From assembly GCF_024758505.1 (NCBI RefSeq), contig NZ_CP077970.1:5766001-5830000 (forward strand): 64,000 nucleotides of DNA, in the 5' to 3' direction. Under the pieces are notes generated by a model. The model had not been told where the DNA came from, ran no database searches, and saw only the letters and a program-made list of their open reading frames with translations. Position numbers and translations under genes: made by a program. Of the stretch, positions 1-9,047 are shown in pieces. This stretch comes from Bradyrhizobium arachidis. Its GTDB lineage: Bacteria > Pseudomonadota > Alphaproteobacteria > Rhizobiales > Xanthobacteraceae. Numbering within the stretch: the first letter of the stretch is position 1; every line of letters starts with the position of its first letter.

Positions 1-758
1 GAGACGACCTCGCGTCCCTTGAACAGGCCGCGGGTGTTGCCTTCGCGCACGAGTTTGACGAGATCGGCGCCGAAGGTGACGTTGAGGATGGCCTCCGGAT
101 TGGCGGCGGCAACCGCCTGCACCACCGGACCCGCGTCGATCTTGCCCTGCGGCGGCCATTGCTCGTCGACCCACTGGATGTCCGGACGCTTCTCCGACAT
201 CAGCTTCTTGAACACGGCAACGGCGGACTGGCCGTATTCATAGTTCGGCGCGATCGTCGCCCAGCGTTTTGCCGGCAGCTTGCTGGCGGCTTCCACCAGC
301 ATCGCGGCCTGCATGTAGTTGGAGGGGCGCAGGCGGAAGGTGTATTTGTTGCCCTTCGACCAGGTGATGGCGTCCGTCAGCGGCTCGGCTGCGAGGAAGA
401 ACACTTTCTTCTGGTTGGCGAAGTCGCTGACGGCGAGGCCGATGTTGGAGAGGAACGTGCCCGCGAGCATGGCGACGCCTTCACTCGAGACCAGCTCATT
501 CGCGGCGGTCTGTGCATCGGCCGGCTTGCCGCTGTCGTCCTTGGAGACGACGACGAGCTTCTTGCCGTTGATGCCGCCGGCAGCGTTGATCTCCTCGACC
601 GCGAGTTGCCAGCCCTTGCGATAGGGTTCAGTGAAGGCCGGCAACAGCGAGTAGCTGTTGATCTCACCGATCTTGATCTCCTGCGCCATGGCCGACTGCG
701 CCATGCCGCCGGCCAGAAGCGCGAACGCCGCGCCGACAAAATAGTTTCTTGCTCGCAT
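1..758 (-). CDS. Branched-chain amino acid-type ABC transporter substrate-binding protein (3' end outside window)
   Basis: At least 252 residues are visible; the C terminus lies beyond base 1. The start at 758 is followed by a signal peptide (MRARNYF, hydrophobic core, cleavage near AMAQ-EIKIG). The mature protein shows the Peripla_BP_6 / LivJ pattern: KIGEINSYS start, then a GG-INGKK-segment and a KGNKYTFRLRPSN segment. It should bind a small carboxylated solute in the periplasm for an ABC importer, but no permease or ATPase is visible in the window. It is the last visible gene of a leftward operon, 22 bp after the AA_synth gene, so the ligand is probably linked to nicotinate or pyridine-derived acid catabolism. 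That link is inference; the family also serves amino acids, urea and aromatic acids. Confidence 0.85.
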   Translation of the reverse strand, partial: MRARNYFVGAAFALLAGGMAQSAMAQEIKIGEINSYSLLPAFTEPYRKGWQLAVEEINAAGGINGKKLVVVSKDDSGKPADAQTAANELVSSEGVAMLAGTFLSNIGLAVSDFANQKKVFFLAAEPLTDAITWSKGNKYTFRLRPSNYMQAAMLVEAASKLPAKRWATIAPNYEYGQSAVAVFKKLMSEKRPDIQWVDEQWPPQGKIDAGPVVQAVAAANPEAILNVTFGADLVKLVREGNTRGLFKGREVV

Positions 759-780
759 CCCAACCTCCACTTTCAAATGA

Positions 781-1365
781 TTATCGTAGACCGTCGTCGC
801 CTTTGACTTCCGCAACCGTCAATCCGCCGACACGCGGCAGCGGACGGCCGCTGTCGGTAACGGCAACCGCGACCATGATCTCATTGGCCCGCGGCGCATC
901 GTTGATCTGCACTTCCATTCCGTCAAAATGGCTGCGCACGAAGGCCGCGTCCTTGTGCCCCAAGGGAATGTCGAGCGTCGTGCCGGGTCCGCTGCGCTTT
1001 TTCGAGGACGGAATCAGCGCCGCACCCTTGCTCAAAACCTTGCGCACCGGCGCACCCATCTTGGGATGCAGGATTGCGGCTGCATGCTCCAGCTCGCCGT
1101 TCTCGCCGACGGCTGCGGCTTTGCCATAGCTCTGCACCTTTGCGCCATCGATGCCGAGCGCGGCCACCGCGCGCTTCGACAGGAGATCGCCGAGCTCCTC
1201 GCCGATCGCGATCAGCGGGGAAAGGTCTTCGACATATTTTCCGGCAAAGGGATTTTCGATTACGGCAATCGCAGCCGCGCGCCGCGTCGGCGGCGAAACC
1301 TGGCGGCCCATCTCCATCTGCGTCTCTTCGACGACGGTGACGATCTTGCGGATGATCGCGCTCAT
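781..1365 (-). CDS. Amino acid synthesis (AA_synth, DUF1185) family protein
   Basis: A 194-residue protein matching the AA_synth/DUF1185 family as I remember it, with the conserved opening IIRKIVTVVEET, a VIENPFAG motif near residue 36 and a HPKMGAP motif near residue 100. The family name comes from an old genetic association and its biochemical reaction is not established. It lies 15 bp after the UPF0280 gene and 22 bp before the binding-protein gene, so it is probably co-transcribed with 6-hydroxynicotinate reductase. Context suggests a step in nicotinate ring-fission product metabolism rather than amino acid biosynthesis, but the sequence alone does not show a catalytic motif. Confidence 0.8.
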   Translation of the reverse strand: MSAIIRKIVTVVEETQMEMGRQVSPPTRRAAAIAVIENPFAGKYVEDLSPLIAIGEELGDLLSKRAVAALGIDGAKVQSYGKAAAVGENGELEHAAAILHPKMGAPVRKVLSKGAALIPSSKKRSGPGTTLDIPLGHKDAAFVRSHFDGMEVQINDAPRANEIMVAVAVTDSGRPLPRVGGLTVAEVKGDDGLR

Positions 1366-1380
1366 GGCTGCTGTCCCTGT

Positions 1381-2280
1381 TCAGGCATGGATCGCGTTCT
1401 CCGCGATGCGTCGATACGAGCGTTTCGGCTCAATATCCTTGGTTCCGATGACGAGCATATCACCACAAAGCTGCAGGACGGCACCCTCGATCAATCCGCG
1501 ATCGAACAATTGTCGTGCACGTTCCGCGCCAGAATCCAGCGCGTCGCGAACCTCGTCCCGCGACAATGCGCCGACGTCGCGGGTGACGAGACGCGCGCCG
1601 AGATCGCTGTCGGGCTGGATGTCATTGGCGGGACACCGGCTGATGGCGGGATGTCCGGGCAGGTCGACGGTATTGGCGATGACGGTGGCCGCGGCATCCG
1701 CCTGCGACGCCGTTCGCGCCAGCACCGTCACGGCATCGGCAATGCCGAGCGAAAAGCTGCGGCCATGGCGGCCGCTCGTCGCAACCCCGCGCGCGGGATC
1801 GTCGGCATCGACGATCATTTTCCGCATCACCCCATCACGGTCCGGCCGGTCCATCAAGCCGACGGTGAACTGCTCGCCGGCTGAAAGGTGAATGGCGATA
1901 TCGCCGCCATTGTTGACATAGGCCTGATCGAGCATCGCGGCATTCAGCATTGCGCCCAGGATTTCCTCGGCGACGCTGCCGGCAACGGCGGCCATCGGCG
2001 TGATGAAACAATCCGCGGCAAAAGGCGCGACCGCGGCGTGCATCCGCCGCGCCACGACGCCCGTCAGCCGGCAAATCCCCGACGTCGCCGGCTTGCGCAA
2101 TTCGGTCAGTTCCGCACAGAGCGCGTCGAGCAGTCCGGCGAAGCGGCCGGCCGCGGCCTCATAGGCCGCGCGCACCTCGCCTCCGCGTCCCCTCGCCTCA
2201 ACGATCAGATCGATCGGACCATCCTGCAAATGCAGCCGCCGGCCATCAGACAGCAACGCGATTTGCGGGAGCCGCTTCAT
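1381..2280 (-). CDS. UPF0280 family protein
   Basis: A 299-residue protein of the UPF0280 type, an ApbE-like fold family of unknown activity. The start MKRLPQIALLSDG at 2280 overlaps the stop of 6-hydroxynicotinate reductase by four bases (ATGA), so translation of the two is coupled; the longer reading frame upstream of this start is only the antisense-frame continuation inside the neighbour. Features visible are a glycine-rich AAVAGSVAEEILGAM segment near residue 95, VNNGGDIAIHL near residue 118 (NGGD is typical of the family) and GVATSGRHGRSFSLG near residue 163. Relatives sit beside FMN or flavin-transfer and catabolic genes. Tight coupling to a flavin/iron-sulfur reductase suggests an accessory or metabolic role in the same pathway; no function is proven. 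Confidence 0.85.
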   Translation of the reverse strand: MKRLPQIALLSDGRRLHLQDGPIDLIVEARGRGGEVRAAYEAAAGRFAGLLDALCAELTELRKPATSGICRLTGVVARRMHAAVAPFAADCFITPMAAVAGSVAEEILGAMLNAAMLDQAYVNNGGDIAIHLSAGEQFTVGLMDRPDRDGVMRKMIVDADDPARGVATSGRHGRSFSLGIADAVTVLARTASQADAAATVIANTVDLPGHPAISRCPANDIQPDSDLGARLVTRDVGALSRDEVRDALDSGAERARQLFDRGLIEGAVLQLCGDMLVIGTKDIEPKRSYRRIAENAIHA

Positions 2281-3731
2281 GCGCGGCGCCCCGGAAGCGG
2301 CTGCTGCCACGGGACCTGGCGGACGTCGTCGCCGGCCTGCACCTCCGAGAGCGGCCGCACATAGTCCATGTGCCCGCCGAGCGCGGCGTAGTCGGACAGC
2401 GTCATCGTGAACTCGATCGGCGCGACCAGCGCCGGTGTCGGCACATAACCGAATGCGCCCGTCGGCATCTGCGTGACGTCGACCATGTAGGTAATGCCGC
2501 CGCCCGGCCAGACATAGACCGGCGCGCCGCCGCTGGTGACGCGCGTCAGCGCGTCCTTCACCGAACGCGTCAGCCGCACCGGATTGTCGGTGACGCCGGC
2601 ACGCAGCGAACCGCCAGCGCCGGCCATGAACAGCACCGTGCAGAGTGCGGGCTCGCAATTCTCCTGGATACGCTCGACCGAGAATTTCAGATCGGCAGGC
2701 ATCTCCGTCTCGACCGGCTTCAGGGCGTCGTCGAGCACGTAATAAGACGCATGCTCGCCAGTCGTGGAGACCATCAGCATGGTCAGCCCGGCCTTGGCTT
2801 CCTTGGCGTCGAACGGACCCAAAATCGCCAGCGGATCGGAAATGTTGGTGCCGCCCCATCCCGTGCCGGGATCGGCGACCTGGAAATAGCGGCCAGGCGT
2901 CGAACGCCGGCCCTTCATCTTGATGCCGGTATCGGCGATGTCCAGGAGCTTGCCGGCCTGGTGCTCGCTGAGCACGCCGGTGATGTGGTCATCGACCACG
3001 ACGACCTCGTCGACCTTGCCATGCCACTGCTTGGCGAACATGCCGATCGTGGCCGAGCCGCAGCCGACCCGCATGCGCTCTTCCTTCACGCCGTTGACGA
3101 TCGGCGACTGCCCCGCCTGCACCACCACGGTCGCGCCGCCGTCGATCGTGAGCTCGACCGCCTTGCAGTTGGAGAGGTCCATCAGCGTGTCGCAGGTGAC
3201 GCGGCCCTCCTTCTTGGAGCCGCCGGTCAGATGATGCACGCCGCCAAGCGACAGCATCTGCGAGCCGTATTCGCTGGTGGTGACGTGGCCGACCGCCTCA
3301 CCCTGCGCACGAACGGTCGCCGTCTCCGGGCCGAGATAGCGGTCGGTGTCGATTTTCACCTTGACGCCGCAATAGGAGAAGATGCCCTCGGTGACCACAG
3401 TGACCATGTCGACGCCATCGACCTCGGACGAGACGATGAACGGCGCAGGCTTATAGTCGGGATAGGTGGTGCCCGCGCCAATTGCAGTGACGAAGGTCGA
3501 GGGACCCTGGACGAGCTTGCCGTCCCAATCCTCGCTGCGGCTGAATGGCACCAGCTTGCCGCCCTGCGAGACCGTGCGTTCGAGAACGATGTGCGGATCG
3601 ACGCGGACGAGCTTGCCGTCCTGATTGGCGTAGCGGTCGCAAGCTCCCGCCGCGCCCGGCTTGATGTAGCACATCACCGGACAGGCATCGCAGCGGATCT
3701 TGTCGGTGACGGCGCTCGTCGTCTCGCTCAT
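2277..3731 (-). CDS. hnr: 6-hydroxynicotinate reductase
   Basis: A 484-residue protein resembling 6-hydroxynicotinate reductase, the enzyme that reduces 6-hydroxynicotinate to 1,4,5,6-tetrahydro-6-oxonicotinate using reduced ferredoxin-type electrons. The N terminus has a cysteine cluster (RCDACPVMCYIKPG...ACDRY) suited to an iron-sulfur cluster; a YCGVKVKIDTDR segment and several glycine-rich loops follow. The start MSETTS at 3731 is preferred; an in-frame ATG at 3767 would lie on the palindrome at 3767-3778. It heads a leftward operon with UPF0280, AA_synth and a binding protein and diverges from nicA. The reductive nicotinate route is described in Azorhizobium and Eubacterium barkeri; the pairing with nicAB here fits that route. 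Confidence 0.85.
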   Translation of the reverse strand: MSETTSAVTDKIRCDACPVMCYIKPGAAGACDRYANQDGKLVRVDPHIVLERTVSQGGKLVPFSRSEDWDGKLVQGPSTFVTAIGAGTTYPDYKPAPFIVSSEVDGVDMVTVVTEGIFSYCGVKVKIDTDRYLGPETATVRAQGEAVGHVTTSEYGSQMLSLGGVHHLTGGSKKEGRVTCDTLMDLSNCKAVELTIDGGATVVVQAGQSPIVNGVKEERMRVGCGSATIGMFAKQWHGKVDEVVVVDDHITGVLSEHQAGKLLDIADTGIKMKGRRSTPGRYFQVADPGTGWGGTNISDPLAILGPFDAKEAKAGLTMLMVSTTGEHASYYVLDDALKPVETEMPADLKFSVERIQENCEPALCTVLFMAGAGGSLRAGVTDNPVRLTRSVKDALTRVTSGGAPVYVWPGGGITYMVDVTQMPTGAFGYVPTPALVAPIEFTMTLSDYAALGGHMDYVRPLSEVQAGDDVRQVPWQQPLPGRRA

Positions 3732-3766
3732 GTGCAGGCGGCCCAGCAGATCACGGGGGCTTATCA

Positions 3767-3778
3767 TTCGTATACGAA
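3767..3778. promoter_or_regulatory. Putative GntR-type operator, hnr side
   Basis: TTCGTATACGAA is a perfect 12-bp palindrome 36 bp upstream of the chosen hnr start. It shares the pattern TTYGTRTACRAA with the element at 3920-3931. The GT...AC core resembles operators of GntR/FadR-type regulators. No gntR gene is visible in the window, so the regulator would be encoded elsewhere. Confidence 0.5.
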
Positions 3779-3918
3779 CGATGTTGCGCGCGATGCCGGA
3801 GGCTGTCAAGCGGCGCTGCGGCCGAAAAACGCGCGCTGCCGAATAAAACCTCATTTGCCTCCCGTCCCTGTCCACAAAGCGGGCATCCACGTTGCAGTGC
3901 GGCATGCGCCGCTTGCAC

Positions 3919-3932
3919 GTTTGTGTACAAAC
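3919..3932. promoter_or_regulatory. Putative GntR-type operator, nicA side
   Basis: GTTTGT-GT-ACAAAC is a 6-bp inverted repeat with a 2-bp centre, about 57 bp upstream of the nicA start. It matches the palindrome at 3767-3778 at 9 of 12 positions (TTYGTRTACRAA). Two copies of one rare palindrome in the same divergent gap favour a real operator pair. Confidence 0.5.
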
Positions 3933-3989
3933 GGTATCGTCACCATCGCGAATTCAGAGCGCGTGACGCGCTTGCGGCTGGGAGCAAGG

Positions 3990-4472
3990 ATGACGCAGAC
4001 ACCGATCCGCCTCACCGTGAACGGCAGGATCCACGACGTCTCGGCCGCTGCCGATACGCCGCTGCTTTACGTGCTGCGCAACGACCTCGCGCTCAACGGT
4101 CCGAAATATGGATGCGGCCTCGGCGAATGCGGCACCTGTACTGTCCTGATCGACGGCAGCGCAGCGCGCGCCTGCGTCATTCCGCTCAGTGGCTGCGCCG
4201 GGCGCGACATCGTGACGCTCGAAGGCCTCGGCACGCGCGAAAAACCCGATCCCGTGCAGCAGGCTTTTATCGACGAGCAGGCCGCGCAATGCGGCTACTG
4301 CCTCAACGGCATGATCATGACGACCAAGGCGCTACTCGCGATCAACGCGCGACCGACCGAGCGCGAGGCGCTTGAGGCGCTGCGCTACAATCTCTGCCGC
4401 TGCGGCACCCATGTCGAAATCTTGCGCGCGGTGATGCGCGCTTCGGGTCAGCTTGTCGAGGCCAGCGATTGA
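3990..4472 (+). CDS. nicA: Nicotinate dehydrogenase small subunit, (2Fe-2S)-binding
   Basis: A 160-residue iron-sulfur subunit of the xanthine oxidase family. The N-terminal plant-type cluster motif is seen as CGLGECGTC around residue 45, followed by a distal cysteine; the second [2Fe-2S] domain has CGYC near residue 103 and CRC near residue 139. It passes electrons from the molybdenum centre of the large subunit. The start at 3990 follows a good ribosome site (GGAGCAAGG), although the frame stays open far upstream. Its stop overlaps the nicB start (TGATG), so the subunits are translationally coupled. The partner architecture and the divergent 6-hydroxynicotinate reductase identify the substrate as nicotinate with fair confidence; isoquinoline or aldehyde oxidoreductases share the same subunit fold. 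Confidence 0.88.
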   Translation: MTQTPIRLTVNGRIHDVSAAADTPLLYVLRNDLALNGPKYGCGLGECGTCTVLIDGSAARACVIPLSGCAGRDIVTLEGLGTREKPDPVQQAFIDEQAAQCGYCLNGMIMTTKALLAINARPTEREALEALRYNLCRCGTHVEILRAVMRASGQLVEASD

Positions 4473-7400
4473 TGGCCTCCGATCCGCAGCAGGACACCGG
4501 GCGGCGATCCGGCTCGCTCGTCGTCATCCGCACGCTGGATGACGGCACGTCGGAGACGTTCATCCGCATCACCGCCGACGGTTCGGTCAGCGCCTATAAC
4601 GGCCATGTCGATCTCGGCACCGGCATCCGCACCGCGCTCGGCCAGATCGTCGCCGAAGAGTTGGATGTGTCCTTTGCACGCGTCGTGGTCGTGCTCGGAG
4701 ATACCGCCGTGGTGCCGAACCAGGGCGCAACGATAGCAAGCGAAACCATCCAGATCACCGCCGTGCCGCTCCGCAAGGCGGCGGCGCAGGCGCGACATTT
4801 CCTGATCGGACACGCCGCCGCGCGGCTCGACCTGCCGCTCGAAGATCTCATCATCGAGGACGGGCTGGTTCGCGGCAACGACAATCGCAGCGTCAGCTAC
4901 GGCGAGCTGATCGGCGACGACACCATCCGGCTCGAACTTGCCGACGACGTCAGGCTCAAGGCTGTCGGCGACTATGCGATCGTCGGCCAGTCAGTGCCAC
5001 GCGTCGACCTGCCCGCCAAGGCAACCGGCGAACTCACCTTCGTCCACGACATCCGCGTGCCCGGCATGCTGCATGGCCGCGTGGTGCGCCCGCCCTATGC
5101 CGGCGTCGATGCCGGGCCGTTCGTCGGCACCAGCCTGATCGCGGTCGACGAATCCTCGGTGCGCGACATTCCGGGCCTCGTTGCGGTCGTGCGCATCGGC
5201 GACTTCGTCGGCGTCGTTGCCGAGCGCGAGGAAAACGCGGTCCAGGCGGCCGAGCAGCTCAAGGTGAGCTGGAAGCCGACACCCACCCTGCCCGATCTCG
5301 CCGATCTCCAGAAAGCGTTGCGCGCGCATCCATCGACGCCGCGAACGCTGATCGACAAAGGCGATGTCGAGGCCGCGATCGGCGGTGCGGCGAAGCCGAT
5401 GCAGCGCACTTACGTGTGGCCCTACCAGATGCACGCCTCGATCGGGCCGTCCTGCTCGGTGGCCGACTTCGCGGACGGTCGCATCCGCGTCTGGTCCGGC
5501 ACGCAAAACCCGCACGTCCTGCGCACTGATCTTGCGACGCTGATCGAGCGGCCGGAGAGCGAGATCGAGGTCATCAGGCTCGAAGCGGCCGGATGTTACG
5601 GGCGCAACTGCGCCGACGACGTGAGCGCGGACGCGCTGCTGCTGTCGCGCGCGGTCGGCCGTCCCGTGCGCGTGCAGCTGACACGCGAGCAGGAGCATCT
5701 TTGGGAACCGAAGGGCACCGCCCAGCTCATCGACGTCAATGGCGGCCTGAACGCGGACGGCAGCGTCGCCGGCTACGACCTTGCGACGCGTTATCCCTCG
5801 AACGCCGCGCCGACGCTGGCGCTGCTGCTGACGGGACGGATTTCACCCAATCCTGAAGTGCTCCAGATGGGCGACCGCACAGCGATCCCTCCTTACGACT
5901 ACGATCACATGCGCGTCGTCGCGCATGACATGCCGCCGATCGTGCGCGCCTCCTGGTTTCGCGGCGTCTCGTCGCTGCCGAACACCTTTGCACATGAATC
6001 CTACATCGATGAGCTCGCCTCCGAGGCCGGTATCGATCCGATCGAATATCGCCTGCGCTATTTGAAGGACCAGCGCGCGATCGACCTCGTCAATGCCGTT
6101 GCCGAGCGCGCCGGCTGGACGCCGCGCCCGGAGCGGCAGGAGAAGGACGGCGACGTCGTGCAAGGCCGCGGCTTTGCCTATGCGCTCTATGTCCACAGCA
6201 AGTTTCCCGGCTACGGCGCGGCGTGGTCGGCCTGGATCGCCGACGTCGCGGTGAACAAGTCCACTGGCGATGTCAGCGTCACCCGCGTCGTCGCAGGGCA
6301 AGATTCCGGATTGATGATCAATCCCGATGGCGTGCGGCACCAGATCCAGGGCAACGTCATCCAGTCGACCAGCCGTGCCCTGATGGAAGAGGTGTCCTTT
6401 GAACGCGGCGCGGTGACGGCGCGCGAATGGGGCGCCTACCCGATCATCCCCTTCCCCGACGTGCCCAAAATCGACGTCCTGATGCTGCCGCGTCAGGATC
6501 AGCCGCCGCTCGGCGTCGGCGAGTCCGCCTCCGTGCCCAGCGCGGCAGCGATCGCGAACGCGATTTTTGACGCGACCGGCGTTCGCTTCCGCGAACCGCC
6601 GTTTACGCCCGAACGCATCTTGAAGGGATTGCGCGGGGACGTGCCGGCCCAACCGCAAGCCTTGGCGGCGCCGGCTGCCACGCGACCACCGCGCATCTGG
6701 CAAAATCCCTTCGCCAAGCGCACCAGCTTGTTCGCAACCATCGCCGCGCTTTGCACCGCCGCGATCGGGATCGGCGCCGCGATGCTGCCGGGACGTGCGA
6801 TCGCGCCGATCGCGCGGCCGGATGCGTCGGTCTATTCCGCTGCGACGATCGCGCGCGGCGCGCAACTGGCCGCGCTCGGCAATTGCGCGGAATGTCATAC
6901 CGGTCTCGGCGGCGCCGTGAATGCGGGCGGCCGTGCGCTGGAAACGCCGTTCGGCACGATCTACGCGACCAATATCACGCCCGATGTCGAGACCGGCATC
7001 GGCGCGTGGTCCTATCCCGCCTTCGAGCGCGCGATGCGCGAGGGGTTGCACCGTGATGGCCGGCAGCTCTATCCCGCCTTTCCCTACCCGCACTTCGCGA
7101 AAACGAGCGATGCCGACCTGCAATCGCTCTACGCCTATCTGATGGCGCAGCCCGCGGTGCGCGCGACAACGCCTGCGAACACGCTTCAATTCCCGTTCAA
7201 TCTGCGTCCGCTGCTGGCGGGCTGGAATGCGCTGTTCCTCCGCACCGGCGAGCTCAAGCCTGATCCGACCAAATCGGAGCTGTGGAATCGCGGCGCCTAT
7301 CTGGTCGAAGGCCTCGGCCATTGCAGCGCCTGTCACTCGCCGCGCAATGCGCTCGGCGCCGAGCAGCGCAACGCTTATCTCGCCGGCGGCTTTGCGGAAG

Positions 7401-8020
7401 GCTGGGAGGCGCCAGCACTGACCTCGCTGTCGCAGGCGCCGATCCCCTGGAGCGAGGACGAGCTTTTCGCTTACCTGCGCACCGGCCAATCGCGATACCA
7501 CGGCGTGGCGGCAGGCCCCATGGCGCCGATCGTGCGCGATCTCGCGGCGCTGCCCGATCAGGACATCCGCGCCATGGCCGTGTATCTCGGCTCGTACAAC
7601 GACACCGCGGTCGACGCCTCCGCAGCGAGCGCGCTCGCCACCAGGCTGGAGTCTGCAACGCAAGTCACCACCGCCTCCTTGCCCGGCGCGCGGCTCTATC
7701 AGGGCGCCTGCGCCGTCTGCCACGAGGTCGGCGGTCTGCCGCTGTTCGGCAGCCGTCCCTCGCTTGCGCTCAACAGCAATCTGCACAGCGCGACATCGGA
7801 CAATCTGGTGCAGATCATCCTGCACGGCATCTCCGAGCCTGTTACGAGCGACCTCGGCTACATGCCCGCGTTCAAGAACAGCATGAGCGACGCGCAGCTC
7901 GAGGAACTCGTCACCTTCCTGCGCAAGCAGTTCGCGCCGGACAAGCCGGCGTGGACGGGTGTGAGGGAGACCATCGCGCGCATCCGGGGAGCACACGAGG
8001 CTGCTAGATCGACCCGCTGA
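4472..8020 (+). CDS. nicB: Nicotinate dehydrogenase large subunit: molybdopterin domain fused to triheme cytochrome c
   Basis: An 1182-residue protein. Residues 1 to about 735 form the molybdenum-binding xanthine oxidase-type part ([18 protein letters not shown] near 45, [18 protein letters not shown] near 685). A membrane-spanning segment follows near 752-775, then a cytochrome tail with three CXXCH heme sites: CAECH at 805, CSACH at 951 and CAVCH at 1080. This matches the NicB design known from Pseudomonas putida, where nicotinate is hydroxylated to 6-hydroxynicotinate and electrons leave through the hemes to the respiratory chain rather than to NAD or oxygen. The anchored tail places heme transfer on the periplasmic side. 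ATG at 4472 overlaps the nicA stop. The 3' end overlaps the convergent MBL-fold gene by 17 bp. Confidence 0.9.
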   Translation: MASDPQQDTGRRSGSLVVIRTLDDGTSETFIRITADGSVSAYNGHVDLGTGIRTALGQIVAEELDVSFARVVVVLGDTAVVPNQGATIASETIQITAVPLRKAAAQARHFLIGHAAARLDLPLEDLIIEDGLVRGNDNRSVSYGELIGDDTIRLELADDVRLKAVGDYAIVGQSVPRVDLPAKATGELTFVHDIRVPGMLHGRVVRPPYAGVDAGPFVGTSLIAVDESSVRDIPGLVAVVRIGDFVGVVAEREENAVQAAEQLKVSWKPTPTLPDLADLQKALRAHPSTPRTLIDKGDVEAAIGGAAKPMQRTYVWPYQMHASIGPSCSVADFADGRIRVWSGTQNPHVLRTDLATLIERPESEIEVIRLEAAGCYGRNCADDVSADALLLSRAVGRPVRVQLTREQEHLWEPKGTAQLIDVNGGLNADGSVAGYDLATRYPSNAAPTLALLLTGRISPNPEVLQMGDRTAIPPYDYDHMRVVAHDMPPIVRASWFRGVSSLPNTFAHESYIDELASEAGIDPIEYRLRYLKDQRAIDLVNAVAERAGWTPRPERQEKDGDVVQGRGFAYALYVHSKFPGYGAAWSAWIADVAVNKSTGDVSVTRVVAGQDSGLMINPDGVRHQIQGNVIQSTSRALMEEVSFERGAVTAREWGAYPIIPFPDVPKIDVLMLPRQDQPPLGVGESASVPSAAAIANAIFDATGVRFREPPFTPERILKGLRGDVPAQPQALAAPAATRPPRIWQNPFAKRTSLFATIAALCTAAIGIGAAMLPGRAIAPIARPDASVYSAATIARGAQLAALGNCAECHTGLGGAVNAGGRALETPFGTIYATNITPDVETGIGAWSYPAFERAMREGLHRDGRQLYPAFPYPHFAKTSDADLQSLYAYLMAQPAVRATTPANTLQFPFNLRPLLAGWNALFLRTGELKPDPTKSELWNRGAYLVEGLGHCSACHSPRNALGAEQRNAYLAGGFAEGWEAPALTSLSQAPIPWSEDELFAYLRTGQSRYHGVAAGPMAPIVRDLAALPDQDIRAMAVYLGSYNDTAVDASAASALATRLESATQVTTASLPGARLYQGACAVCHEVGGLPLFGSRPSLALNSNLHSATSDNLVQIILHGISEPVTSDLGYMPAFKNSMSDAQLEELVTFLRKQFAPDKPAWTGVRETIARIRGAHEAARSTR

Positions 8021-8996
8021 AATGGGCTTCGGCCTCAAGCCTCAGCCGGTCCGGCGTGTCGATGTAGCGCGGTGAATAATGAAAGGTGGTGAGCCGCTTG
8101 ACGCCCGCCTTGCGCGCGAGCCTGCCCGCTTGCGCAGCCGTGAGATGGCAGCGGCGCGCCGCGATCTCGGCGTCCGCCTCGGCGAATGCGGCTTCGATGT
8201 GCAGATGATCGGCCTCTCGAGCCAAGGTGAGGATGGCCTCGACATTGGCCGCCGTGAAGCGGACATCTGTGACATAGACAATTCGTTCGCCAGGCGCGAC
8301 TTTCAGCGCGTGCTGCTTCAATTCGCCGAGCGGAACCGCGCGGTCTGCTCCGACCTCGATCGGCGTATCATCATCAGCCCCGCGTCGTACTGCCTGTTTG
8401 GCGGCATTAAGCCAAGGACCGACCGGCACACCGAGATGCTCGAGCCCGCTCGTCCAGACATTGACCCGTACCTGCTCCTGGAGCGCGAAGGCCAGACAGG
8501 GAATGCCGTGATCCAGGGTGCATGCCTCGATCGAAACATCGGCATCGGCGAATACTCTTCCGTGGAGCTGCGGCTGTCCATCGGCACGCGCGGACTGAAA
8601 CCCGCGCTGCGCAGCGAAGCTGGTCCATTCGCCGAGCAGGCCGTCCCGGAATTCGGCGGCCAGGATCGTGAAATCGGCCGAGCTCTCATCGAGCAGGTTC
8701 CAGCTATAACCCGCGAGCTTTGCACCGATACCTTCGATCAGACCCGGCGGTCCGACGATCCGCAATGTGCCTGACTGGTGCAGCTTGAAGCGCAACAGCT
8801 GGTCGAAACCTGAAAAATGATCCATGTGGCGGTGACTGACGAAGACGTCCGTCACGCGCAACAACTCGCGCGTCGACAAACTGGAGAGATCGCCGAGGTC
8901 GAACAGCATTGCGCGGCGGCCGAACTGGAAATCGATGAACAGTCCGGGATCGCCAAAAGGTTCGTTGATCAGCCGAGGTTGGACAAGTCTAGTCAC
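8004..8996 (-). CDS. MBL-fold metallohydrolase (ribonuclease Z-like)
   Basis: A 330-residue metallo-beta-lactamase-fold protein with the metal-binding motif [10 protein letters not shown] near residue 54 and a late TDVRFT segment plus TTFHYSPRY near the end, which supply further ligands. The layout is like RNase Z / arylsulfatase-type hydrolases, but it is not the housekeeping tRNase Z by obvious signature, so the substrate is unknown. The best start is a GTG at 8996. The gene is convergent with nicB and overlaps its end by 17 bp, and lies 51 bp downstream of an MFS gene on the same strand, so it could be in a two-gene unit with it. Confidence 0.8.
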   Translation of the reverse strand: MTRLVQPRLINEPFGDPGLFIDFQFGRRAMLFDLGDLSSLSTRELLRVTDVFVSHRHMDHFSGFDQLLRFKLHQSGTLRIVGPPGLIEGIGAKLAGYSWNLLDESSADFTILAAEFRDGLLGEWTSFAAQRGFQSARADGQPQLHGRVFADADVSIEACTLDHGIPCLAFALQEQVRVNVWTSGLEHLGVPVGPWLNAAKQAVRRGADDDTPIEVGADRAVPLGELKQHALKVAPGERIVYVTDVRFTAANVEAILTLAREADHLHIEAAFAEADAEIAARRCHLTAAQAGRLARKAGVKRLTTFHYSPRYIDTPDRLRLEAEAHFSGSI

Positions 8997-9047
8997 GGCC
9001 TCATGCTAGACCAATCTCGCTATTTCTTCACCTCCGTCAACGAGAGC

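Larger units (their letters stand above)
3732..3989. promoter_or_regulatory. Divergent control region between 6-hydroxynicotinate reductase and nicA
   Basis: This 258-bp region separates the two divergent nicotinate transcription units and contains no convincing gene. It carries two related palindromes, TTCGTATACGAA at 3767-3778 and TTTGTGTACAAA at 3920-3931, one near each gene. No clear sigma-70 boxes were picked out by eye. The arrangement suggests one regulator controlling both operons. Confidence 0.6.

Noticed and set aside
2370..3989. Long N-terminal extension in frame with nicA
   Set aside because: The extension is antisense to 6-hydroxynicotinate reductase and nicA has its own ribosome site just before 3990.
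5843..8038. A 731-codon leftward open frame antisense to nicB
   Set aside because: Arginine-rich, no recognisable motif, fully covered by the heme-containing nicB on the other strand.
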